From: an uncultured Saprospiraceae bacterium
GTDB taxonomy: Bacteria; Bacteroidota; Bacteroidia; Chitinophagales; Saprospiraceae
DNA: 56,636 nucleotides
Assembly (NCBI GenBank): GCA_905480605.1
Contig: CAJQRD010000047.1
Location: forward strand, 1 to 56,636
Direction of reading: 5' to 3'
The notes beneath the pieces were generated by a model. It was not told where the DNA came from and ran no database searches. It saw nothing but the letters and a program-made list of their open reading frames with translations. The stretch's first letter is position 1. The number at the start of each line of letters is the position of its first letter. The translations under genes were made by a program, and so were the position numbers. Positions 43,683-52,004 of this stretch are shown in pieces.

Positions 43683-44903
43683 TTGAAATCACTTAAATTA
43701 TTTTGTTCGTTTTTACTCCTTATCACAATACTTTGCTTACAAAGTGTTGATTTGAGTGCACAAAGAGGAAATGAATTTATCTATGGTAAAATCACCACGA
43801 AATCCAATGAACAATACATCGGTTTTATGCGGTGGGGTAAACAAGAGTTGATGTGGCATGACGTGTTTAATTCTACCAAAAAAGCACAAAAGCACAAAAA
43901 AGCACAAGAAGAAAAACCAAGCAGCCTTTGGGACAATTTTAATTGGAGTTTGAGCAGTATATGGGAGGACAAATACAGACAACAAGCCCATGTTTTTTCA
44001 TGCTTTTTCGGTGATATTAAAGCCATATATCCTAAATCATCAGATTATTTAGATCTAGAATTAAAAAATGGAACAATCATCAATCTAGAAGGTGGATCAG
44101 ACGATGTCGGTACATCAGTTTATGTCTACGACTATGAACTAGGCCGGGTTAAAATCAAATGGAGTAAAATCAAAAAAGTAGAATTTTCATCCGGTCCACT
44201 TGAAACGGATGATGAATTAGGACAACCCTTGTATGGAAAACTCAAAACGCGCAGAAAGGGAACTTTAGAAGGATATATTAAATGGGACTTAGAGGAAAGA
44301 ATCACTGAGGATATTCTTGATGGCAGAGGAGATCAGCAAATCGCTTTTAAAAACATATCCTCAATAACCAAAAAAGACAATGGCGCCAAAGTCACTTTAC
44401 ATTCAGGTAGAGAAGTTTTTCTAAATGGATCAAATGATGTCAATAATTCTAATCGTGGTATCGCTATTTTTGTAGATGGTGTTGGTAATGTAGAAGTCAG
44501 CTGGAAGGACTTCAAACATTTAGAATTGTTTGAAAACCCAAATAGTTGTTTAGGGTATAATGACTTTAAAGCACCGGTTGGAATAAAAGCAAATTGCTAT
44601 ACCGTTGACGATGAAGAACTAGAGGGTCTTATTGTTTTTGATGTTGACGAAAAGTGGGAAATAGAATTTATTGATGGAAATGATGATAATGTCAAATATC
44701 AAATTCCTATAAGATACATCGAAAGAATTGTTCCTAAAAATCAAACATATTCACAACTGTATTTGAAAAATGGTGAAACAATTTTACTTGGCGAAAGTCA
44801 AGACGTTTCATATAAAAATGATGGTTTACTTTTATTTATCAATGGAGAAGAAGTACCAAAATTGATAGATTGGAAAGATATAATTGAGATTAAAATAAAA
44901 TAA
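43683..44903 (+). CDS. Exported protein of three internal repeats, unknown function
   Basis: This 406-residue protein starts at a TTG with a signal peptide (LFCSFLLLITILCLQSVDLSA). The mature part is three diverged repeats of about 100-135 residues (about 33-171, 183-283 and 295-406). Each opens with a YGK/GxK strand and a charged G-x-I/M-x-W/F strand, and each closes with a G-rich hairpin and an I-x-x-W-K/S-x-I/F-K/I-x-I/L-E pattern (VKIKWSKIKKVEF, VEVSWKDFKHLEL, KLIDWKDIIEIKI). I recognise no family. It lies 32 bp before a LytS-type kinase gene, suggesting an operon with the kinase/LytTR pair. Confidence 0.72.
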   Translation: MKSLKLFCSFLLLITILCLQSVDLSAQRGNEFIYGKITTKSNEQYIGFMRWGKQELMWHDVFNSTKKAQKHKKAQEEKPSSLWDNFNWSLSSIWEDKYRQQAHVFSCFFGDIKAIYPKSSDYLDLELKNGTIINLEGGSDDVGTSVYVYDYELGRVKIKWSKIKKVEFSSGPLETDDELGQPLYGKLKTRRKGTLEGYIKWDLEERITEDILDGRGDQQIAFKNISSITKKDNGAKVTLHSGREVFLNGSNDVNNSNRGIAIFVDGVGNVEVSWKDFKHLELFENPNSCLGYNDFKAPVGIKANCYTVDDEELEGLIVFDVDEKWEIEFIDGNDDNVKYQIPIRYIERIVPKNQTYSQLYLKNGETILLGESQDVSYKNDGLLLFINGEEVPKLIDWKDIIEIKIK

Positions 44904-44935
44904 CCCAATAAGTATTGCCCTAACCAAACCAATAC

Positions 44936-45979
44936 ATGTTTTATAAAAAACCAAAACTAAAACCTCTTTTTGCTGCCGCATTTGCGTTAGTCCTCCTTCT
45001 TATTTTAAAATTTATATTCAGCTCCTTAGAGGATTCTATTACTGAACCTAAACAATTGCGATTCCTTTCCATACAATGGCTTTGCTACACGATTGTCATT
45101 TTAACAGCATTCGTTTACTTGCTAAACGAGATGCTTAACATGGTCTTGCCGTGGAAAAAATACACAGGTTTTAGATTTGTTTTACAATTGATAACGGGGA
45201 CACTGTTATCCTTGGGTTCCATAAACCTGGCATACAGTTTTATCAAAACACAGTTTACACAAGCACCACCAGATTTCAACCAACTTCTTCTTTTAAATAT
45301 TTATGGCGCAGCCATTATTCTTCCGATTTTTTCACTCTTCTTCGGATATAAATTTATCAAGGCATGGCGTAAATCAGAGTTAGAATCAGAAAGGCTTTCA
45401 AAAGAAAACACACGTTCTCAGTTAATGTCCTTGCGAAACCATTTAGATCCACACTTTTTATTCAATAATCTTAATATTCTATCATCGTTAATGGATAAGG
45501 ATATTGGATTGTCAAAAGAATATCTAAACAAATTTGCTGAAGTCTATCGTGTTATTTTAAAAACTGAATATTCTGATCTTACAACCGTAGAAGACGAATT
45601 AAAATTGATTGAATCGTATGTATACCTTATAACGATCAGGTTTCAAAAAGCAGTATTTTTCAGTGTTGATGTCTCGAAGGAAACACTGGAAAAGGCCATG
45701 CCTCCTCTATCGATTCAGATGTTGATTGAAAATGCTATCAAGCATAATCTTGCGACAAAGGACAAGCCGATTTATATTAAGGTTTATGAACAGGACAATT
45801 TCCTAGTTGTAGAAAACAACATTCAAAAGAAAAAGTATTTACCAAAAGAAAGAGAGGCTACAGGACTTAATAATATTCAAAAAAGATATGAGTTCTTTAC
45901 TGACAAGAATGTCCTTATTGAAGAAATAAATGGGAAGTTTACAATTAAACTTCCTTTGATAGAAATAGATTATGATTGA
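44936..45979 (+). CDS. LytS/YehU-type sensor histidine kinase
   Basis: This 347-residue kinase has four predicted membrane helices (about 10-30, 46-66, 80-102, 118-142), a short coiled-coil linker and the His_kinase domain with H173 in LDPHFLFNNLNIL. An ATPase domain follows (MLIENAIKHNL, ATGLNNIQKRYEF). No large sensor domain is visible, so sensing is probably within the membrane. It pairs with the LytTR regulator 57 bp downstream. Confidence 0.9.
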   Translation: MFYKKPKLKPLFAAAFALVLLLILKFIFSSLEDSITEPKQLRFLSIQWLCYTIVILTAFVYLLNEMLNMVLPWKKYTGFRFVLQLITGTLLSLGSINLAYSFIKTQFTQAPPDFNQLLLLNIYGAAIILPIFSLFFGYKFIKAWRKSELESERLSKENTRSQLMSLRNHLDPHFLFNNLNILSSLMDKDIGLSKEYLNKFAEVYRVILKTEYSDLTTVEDELKLIESYVYLITIRFQKAVFFSVDVSKETLEKAMPPLSIQMLIENAIKHNLATKDKPIYIKVYEQDNFLVVENNIQKKKYLPKEREATGLNNIQKRYEFFTDKNVLIEEINGKFTIKLPLIEIDYD

Positions 45980-46036
45980 TACTGTTGTAAGATACTAGTT
46001 TCACAACAACTCATATAAACCACTAAATCATATAAT

Positions 46037-46801
46037 ATGAAAGTATTGATAATTGAAGATGAAGCACTGGCTGCAGAAAAGTTAGAAAAAACATTGCATG
46101 AAGTTGATGAGACAATTGAAGTATTGGCTGTGTTGACATCTGTTGATGACAGCATTGAGTGGCTCAACGCGAATGAACATCCTGACTTAATATTCAGTGA
46201 CATTCATTTGGCAGATGGTATTTGCTTTAATATATATGCAGAGGTTAGTCCTAGGTGCCCTATAGTATTTACCACAGCTTATGAAAAATATGCGATTCAA
46301 GCCTTTGAAGTAAACAGTATTGATTACTTGTTGAAACCGGTACAGCGTATACGCCTGGAAGGATCCATCAATAAATACAAGTTGCAGAAAAGAACACAAC
46401 AAGATAACAAATCAGAATTATTTAGTGAGTTTAAGTCATTGTTATCTGACACCAACAAAGAATATAAAGCCAGGTTTTTATGTAAGTTGGGTAATAAAAT
46501 AAAATCTATTCCTACCGAAAACATCAGATATTTCTACAGCCAAGATAAGATCACTTTTATCATGGACAAAAACTCACAACGACTGCCTATTAACAATACG
46601 TTAGATGAGATAGACAACTTGGTAAACCCTTCGGTGTTTTTTAGAGTCAATCGAAAGTTTATTGTTCAATTCGATGCAATAGAAGAAATACATCCTTACT
46701 TTAAAGGTCGATTAAAATTAAAACTGAATCCGCATATTGATGAGGACTTAGTTGTTAGTACTGAGAAGTCTCCTATGTTTAAGGCTTGGTTGGATAGGTA
46801 G
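46037..46801 (+). CDS. LytTR-family response regulator
   Basis: This 254-residue protein has a receiver domain (about 1-120; acidic EDE at 7-9, phospho-acceptor D55 in LIFSDIHLADG, lysine in DYLLKPVQ) and a C-terminal LytTR DNA-binding domain (about 150-250; ENIRYFYSQDKITFI, FFRVNRKFIVQFDAIEEI). It forms a two-component system with the kinase encoded just upstream. The target genes are unknown. Confidence 0.93.
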   Translation: MKVLIIEDEALAAEKLEKTLHEVDETIEVLAVLTSVDDSIEWLNANEHPDLIFSDIHLADGICFNIYAEVSPRCPIVFTTAYEKYAIQAFEVNSIDYLLKPVQRIRLEGSINKYKLQKRTQQDNKSELFSEFKSLLSDTNKEYKARFLCKLGNKIKSIPTENIRYFYSQDKITFIMDKNSQRLPINNTLDEIDNLVNPSVFFRVNRKFIVQFDAIEEIHPYFKGRLKLKLNPHIDEDLVVSTEKSPMFKAWLDR

Positions 46802-46850
46802 GTTTACTTTAATATAATATTTTATTTTATCTCACTAGTTCGTGTGGAGC

Positions 46851-46936
46851 TTTGACTTGTAATATGTTACTTTTTTAGTACAAATTTTATTCTGATACTT
46901 TTTCTTAGTCAAAAAGTATCCAAAAGACAAGTCAAA
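46851..46936. repeat. Nested inverted-repeat element in an intergenic spacer
   Basis: Outer arms TTTGACTTGT (46851-46860) and ACAAGTCAAA (46927-46936) enclose an inner perfect hairpin GATACTTTTT/AAAAAGTATC (46894-46903 and 46911-46920, 7-nt loop). A GC-rich stretch follows (GCCGCCCGCGCACCCACC near 46960). The layout resembles the element at 7114-7171. The 291-bp spacer otherwise holds no gene that I can support. Confidence 0.5.
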
Positions 46937-47092
46937 ACAATCGTTCTCCACCAGTGCCGCCCGCGCACCCACCGATTTTGACGGGCTCTACTTCTTTAGG
47001 TTCGTCGAAATAGAAACTTCTGACATAATATAATAATATATTGTTCAACTACACAACTGATGATCAACTTGGGAAAGAAAGGCCGACTCCGT

Positions 47093-47620
47093 CTATTCCT
47101 GATCGTTTCCAAATAGTTTATGAGTCAGATTAGGAATAGATTTCACCAATTCTCTTAGTTGGGATTCTTCTTTTTCACTCAATTGTGCTTTGGGAATGAT
47201 GTGACTCGATTGCTTGGTTACATAAAGTAAAAAGAAAGCATCATTTTCAGTGACTTGCACGAGTCTGTTCCATTTTAGTTTGAGTGTATAGGATAAGCCT
47301 TGTAGTTTTATGGCTTCTTTGGCGAATGTATATATTGTCTCTTCGGAAAGTTGGTTGTTGGCAAAATAGGCTTTTTTTGAAGCTCTAAAAATCAAAAGAG
47401 GTACTCCTAGTGTAAAAACGAGTCCTAAAATAAATTGTGGAAATGGAAACTTACCATTTACGAACTCAGGTTTTATTAGAAATAGAAGTATTGGAATCAC
47501 AATTAAGATTAACCCAAATATTGTGATGACTCTTCCTATAAAACTTTGGTAGAAACGTTGTAACGAAAATTTTAAAAATTCTGCCTCTGTGAGTCTTATA
47601 TTAAGATTGAAGTTTTTCAT
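47093..47620 (-). CDS. YcxB-like membrane protein
   Basis: This protein of about 175 residues has two adjacent membrane helices (near residues 34-52 and 63-80), followed by a small soluble domain (LQGLSYTLKLKWNRLVQVTE, FFLLYVTKQSSHIIPKAQLS). This order and pattern fit the YcxB-like family of unknown function. The ATG at 47620 (MKNFNLNIRLTEAEF) is chosen over one 22 codons upstream because the extra N-terminal residues are unlike the family. No functional partner is evident. Confidence 0.68.
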   Translation of the reverse strand: MKNFNLNIRLTEAEFLKFSLQRFYQSFIGRVITIFGLILIVIPILLFLIKPEFVNGKFPFPQFILGLVFTLGVPLLIFRASKKAYFANNQLSEETIYTFAKEAIKLQGLSYTLKLKWNRLVQVTENDAFFLLYVTKQSSHIIPKAQLSEKEESQLRELVKSIPNLTHKLFGNDQE

Positions 47621-47751
47621 TGCGCCAAGATAAGAAACAAAAGTCAAATAAAAGTGGGCACTAGTCTTTTCCAAACCATCTGCCATGATCTTCTACCTTT
47701 GGCAATGCTTCTCCATTTTTCAAATCCTTATGCCTCGTTGTAAATATCTTA

Positions 47752-48306
47752 TTAAAACAAGTTCTCTTTTAACAAGTGATGGAGTTTCAAGATAGCCGCT
47801 ACTGACATTGCATCTGTAATTTCACCACGTAAAGTCATTTGAAATAATTCTTCGAACGGTAGTTTTCTAACCTGAAGGTCTTCTGTATCTTCTGGTTCAG
47901 AAACTCCCATAGATAGTTTTCTAGCTACATAAATCACGGCCTTTTCATCTGACACTGAGTTAGAGGTATGAAGGGTGATCAACTCTTTCCACACAGAGGC
48001 GACCAATCCTGTTTCTTCTTTCAGCTCTCTTTGGGCACACGTCAACGCATCTTCTCCGGATGGCGCTCCACCTTCAGGAATTTCCCATGAATATATATCT
48101 AGCGGAAATCTATACTGCCCCACAATCCACGTGTTGAGTTCATCATCAAGAGGAATAACGCCAACGGCTAAGTTTTTAAAATGTACTTTTCCGTATATGC
48201 CTGGATTCCCAGAAGGATTGATAACATCCATGTGTTCCACAGAAATCCAAGCGTTATCGTATGTTACCTTTTTGTTTAATACTTTCCAAGAATTGCTATC
48301 CTTCAT
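47752..48306 (-). CDS. Nudix hydrolase (ADP-ribose pyrophosphatase-like)
   Basis: This 184-residue enzyme carries a complete Nudix box from G80 to L101 with E85, R93, E94, E97 and E98 (EDALTCAQRELKEETGL). The preceding strand VGQYRFPLDIYSWEIPEGG is typical of ADP-sugar pyrophosphatases, which split ADP-ribose or ADP-sugars into AMP and a sugar phosphate. It is cytosolic and monocistronic. The exact substrate is not determined by these motifs. Confidence 0.9.
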   Translation of the reverse strand: MKDSNSWKVLNKKVTYDNAWISVEHMDVINPSGNPGIYGKVHFKNLAVGVIPLDDELNTWIVGQYRFPLDIYSWEIPEGGAPSGEDALTCAQRELKEETGLVASVWKELITLHTSNSVSDEKAVIYVARKLSMGVSEPEDTEDLQVRKLPFEELFQMTLRGEITDAMSVAAILKLHHLLKENLF

Positions 48307-48422
48307 ATAATCTGTCTAATGCAATATAGTTCTTTTACCAATAGACACATAGCATCCCTTAATGCAATTTCTATATTTTACTGTATAGATAAGTGAACAG
48401 ACATTTATAAAAAACCATGTAT

Positions 48423-51400
48423 TTACAATTTGATAAACTTTTGGAAAGTTAGTATTTCCAAATCCGTTTGTAGTTTTATAAAATATATACCATTGGCTAA
48501 TTTGCTGACGTCAATCTTATTGTTGTTGCTTTTTACTTGGTCTACCAACAATCCATTTAAATTGTAAATATTTGCAGTATAGGCTTTATCGTAGTCGATT
48601 GTCAATAGGTCAGAAACTGGATTCGGATATATTTTAACTTGTTTTGTGATATTCTCGATTCTGCTGACAAAACACATAGGGTCCATTTCTTCTAATACTG
48701 TCAAGTTTAAAGTTGTGATAGAATCACAGCCAAATATATTGGTATCCATAAATTCATAGAACCCCGTTTGGTTAAGTCCTAAGAACATGCTGTCTGGGCA
48801 AATTTCAGCTAAAATATCAGTGAATGAATTTGGTAGTACCTCAAGTTCAATAACCAATGTAGAATCACATCCGTTTGTAGCAGTAAACAATTCAGTGTAT
48901 ATTCCTGACTCTTCATAATTTTGATAAAATTCGCCTGCACAAATTTCTGCAAAAACATAATCTTCAGCATTTGGCAAAACTGTCAGTTGAACTGTTCTAA
49001 CTGAATCACAACCATTTGCAGCTACAAAACTATTGGTATAGACCCCACTTACTGTTAAGCCTTCATAGTTTTCACCGTCACATACCTCGACACTTATTTC
49101 CTCTATTGATTCATGATTAATTAGTAAAGTTATTATTTCTGTTTCACTACAACCACAATCGTCTTCCTCAGAAATAGAAATAGTCGTTTCTTGTGGATTG
49201 CTTAGTATTAAGTTTCTCAGTTGAGCTGAAAGATCAACAGGCAGAGAAGATTCAATATCCTCTTTACATGTTATCACCTCACCATGATCAATAACATCCA
49301 TCTCACGAATTTTAATTGTTTGGCAATATTCACTGTTTATTGTTTCACATACATTGCTTACGCTTTCTAAACAAATAGTATAGAGCCCTGTACTTGTCAA
49401 TTGATCAAGAACAATGTCATTCATAATATCAGCTGAGGTATACGTTTCTGTTACGCCGTTTATATTTAAAACCGCACTAAATCCTGAAGCATCAGGATAT
49501 GACTCTAGCGTATTATTGGTTTGATTAATAAAGCCAAGGTGAACTTCTATTGGAGAAAAAATACAGTATTCTTCGTTTTCGTTTATACAGTCGCCGTTAC
49601 TTATTAGTTCAAATGCATTTTGCTCTGGGACATCAACCACATTACTAGGTAAGCATTCCAATTCTAACCCAAACGTATAAGTTGTTATTTGACCACAAAT
49701 GTCCGTTCCTGTAATCAAAACATCAATGAACGAAATGTTTTCATCTAGGACAACTTGAAATGGATGGGACTGAGTCACATTTACATCTCCGCAATTGTCG
49801 ACAAACAAGCTGCGCAGGTCAGTTGTCCAATCCAATTGGGTTTGGCAAAGCTCTTGACATGTTTGTTGATATTGCACTGAAATATCCTGAGGTGCCAAAG
49901 ATAAATTAATTTCAGGTCCTGAGTCCGCTTGAATATAATTCAAAATATAAACACTATCATATCCTGTTGGACTTGCATTTGGCACAATGACACTGTCTAA
50001 CGGATTGTTAATATCTATTATGATGTCTCTAAATTCTGCTTGTTCACAACATGATAAAAAATAAGATTGCTCAACTTCAAATTCCCTTTCTGGGAAATGT
50101 AGAAAGAGTACATCTTGTCCACTTAGTTTTTGCTTCCAATATTTAAAATCATTCATTCTACCGTTGTAGTATTGTGTTCTAGATTGATTGTTGGCAAGAG
50201 TCCCTAAATATAGGATTTCAGAATTTCCTCTTAAGTTGGCATTAACTGCAACTTTCTCATACAAGAAGCCATCCAAATACAAAGCAATAGAATCCGTTTC
50301 TACAACATATGCAACATCATACCACTTAAATACTTGAAGGCTAGGCATAATAATTCCAACACTTTCCGTTGATGTATAAAAAGTACTGACCAAATCAAAA
50401 ATAGTTTCATTTACTTTTTCAAGATTTACCTCAAACCGCAGGTTGTTTTTTCCTTTATCTCCTTTACTCACAAGAGTTTCAATGTCACCGTTTTCAAATG
50501 AATCATCCTTATTAAATTGCAAGTTAAATGAAAAAACGGAGGTGTTCAAATCATCCATATGAGGCAAAGAAACAAAGTCGCCATCACCATCAAATATCGC
50601 TTCCCACAATATATTATTTGAAGAGCCATTATCATCAAAGGCAACTCCTACGGAATTAACTATATTTCTTTTACCACTTACATCAACAGCTTCATTGTCA
50701 AATGGTATACAATATACTATCTTGCTTTTCTCTAAGGAAACTGGTAAATCACATGAACTACATCTGCCGTCCGGTTCTTCATTTATAAGTACTAAATGAA
50801 TCAGAGTATCACATTTTTCATCGTTATAGTCTCGTTGCAACGATTCTCTAAATATATTTAGATTTTCTTCTATATCAAATTGAGAATAATCAAAAGTATA
50901 ATCATCAAAATATACAAATGGGTAGTCATCAGGGCACAATTCAATTTCTACAAATTCTTGAACCTCCTCAAGTTTAATCACTTGAACCGATTGAGTAAAA
51001 CTACAATCACAATCGTTAGTGTGTTCAATTGTCATTTCTCCTGGTTCAGAAATAGGGCCACCTAACCAATCGCTGTCTGGTATCCATCTGCCGTTATTTA
51101 AGTCATGCTCACAAACATTATAAAGGCCGAAATCAACTGTTTTATCCTCGACTTGAAATTCTGTACAGAAGTTTAGATCATAAGACTCACAAGATAAATC
51201 TACACTTGTTAAGCAAACTATATAGTCCCCTGGTTGAGAAACATTAAATTGGGCTTCATTGATATTGTCCTTGACAACGTCAAACGATTCTGGACCATCA
51301 ACTACAAAATGCCATGTTGCATCTGCTTGGTTAAAATAGTCTGCTAAATTTTCTTCTTGATACATAATTGTCAAATCAATCGGAATTCCCAAACAAAGGT

Positions 51401-51920
51401 TATTAACTTCTTCACATTGAGAGGTTACAATGTTTGATATAGCATCAAATTCTCCAGCACTTCCAGGTGTAATTTCTAATTCAAAATCTATTTCATAAAC
51501 ATTACAACCATCAACATAAACTATGTATTCATGCCCAACAATTAAATCGTCTATATCTAAGGTCATAAGCTCGTCTGTCGAACATGTTGCAGCACCTACA
51601 CAAACACCATCAGGTATACAACCACTTATTACACCCATTTTTAAATTATCATCCTCTGGAGTGTCCCATGTTAATTTTAAACTTAAAATTTGACTGGTTG
51701 CCTCGAATTTATAATTCATTTGAGTAAAAGCTGCATTACCACAATTGATAACTTCAGGAATGATAATATCTACATATGGTAGATATTCTTGAATGACAAT
51801 TCCATCAAAAATACATTCTAAAGTTTCAGGACAATCTATATTTACCATGTTTTGCGTTTTAGCAAAGTGGCTACTTAAAACAAGGCAAATAACAACTAAT
51901 AGTGTACCAATGTATCTCAT
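48423..51920 (-). CDS. Giant secreted LamG-like T9SS cargo protein, copy A
   Basis: This 1165-residue protein has a signal peptide (residues 1-22). A Cys-rich N-terminal beta region covers about 23-385. A concanavalin A/LamG-like domain follows at about 390-605 (IVYCIPFDNEAVDVSGK, FNLQFNKDDSFENGD, ALYLDGFLYEKVAVN). Next comes a conserved block around SYFLSCC and NNPLDSVIVPNASPTGYDSV (about 620-670). Three tandem Cys repeats of about 45 residues lie at about 940-1075 (ANGCDSVRTVQLTVLP and similar). A type-A sorting domain (IYPNPVSDLLTIDY, LANGIYFIKL) ends it. LamG domains usually bind glycans or proteins; adhesion or matrix function is inferred. It lies 84 bp downstream of a same-strand paralogue. 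Confidence 0.85.
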   Translation of the reverse strand: MRYIGTLLVVICLVLSSHFAKTQNMVNIDCPETLECIFDGIVIQEYLPYVDIIIPEVINCGNAAFTQMNYKFEATSQILSLKLTWDTPEDDNLKMGVISGCIPDGVCVGAATCSTDELMTLDIDDLIVGHEYIVYVDGCNVYEIDFELEITPGSAGEFDAISNIVTSQCEEVNNLCLGIPIDLTIMYQEENLADYFNQADATWHFVVDGPESFDVVKDNINEAQFNVSQPGDYIVCLTSVDLSCESYDLNFCTEFQVEDKTVDFGLYNVCEHDLNNGRWIPDSDWLGGPISEPGEMTIEHTNDCDCSFTQSVQVIKLEEVQEFVEIELCPDDYPFVYFDDYTFDYSQFDIEENLNIFRESLQRDYNDEKCDTLIHLVLINEEPDGRCSSCDLPVSLEKSKIVYCIPFDNEAVDVSGKRNIVNSVGVAFDDNGSSNNILWEAIFDGDGDFVSLPHMDDLNTSVFSFNLQFNKDDSFENGDIETLVSKGDKGKNNLRFEVNLEKVNETIFDLVSTFYTSTESVGIIMPSLQVFKWYDVAYVVETDSIALYLDGFLYEKVAVNANLRGNSEILYLGTLANNQSRTQYYNGRMNDFKYWKQKLSGQDVLFLHFPEREFEVEQSYFLSCCEQAEFRDIIIDINNPLDSVIVPNASPTGYDSVYILNYIQADSGPEINLSLAPQDISVQYQQTCQELCQTQLDWTTDLRSLFVDNCGDVNVTQSHPFQVVLDENISFIDVLITGTDICGQITTYTFGLELECLPSNVVDVPEQNAFELISNGDCINENEEYCIFSPIEVHLGFINQTNNTLESYPDASGFSAVLNINGVTETYTSADIMNDIVLDQLTSTGLYTICLESVSNVCETINSEYCQTIKIREMDVIDHGEVITCKEDIESSLPVDLSAQLRNLILSNPQETTISISEEDDCGCSETEIITLLINHESIEEISVEVCDGENYEGLTVSGVYTNSFVAANGCDSVRTVQLTVLPNAEDYVFAEICAGEFYQNYEESGIYTELFTATNGCDSTLVIELEVLPNSFTDILAEICPDSMFLGLNQTGFYEFMDTNIFGCDSITTLNLTVLEEMDPMCFVSRIENITKQVKIYPNPVSDLLTIDYDKAYTANIYNLNGLLVDQVKSNNNKIDVSKLANGIYFIKLQTDLEILTFQKFIKL

Positions 51921-52004
51921 AAGTTTAGTTTATACCCAATGACAAATGTCATATAAAGAAAGTTACGCTATTGATTTATATTCACCAAGAAAAATTATTA
52001 ATTC

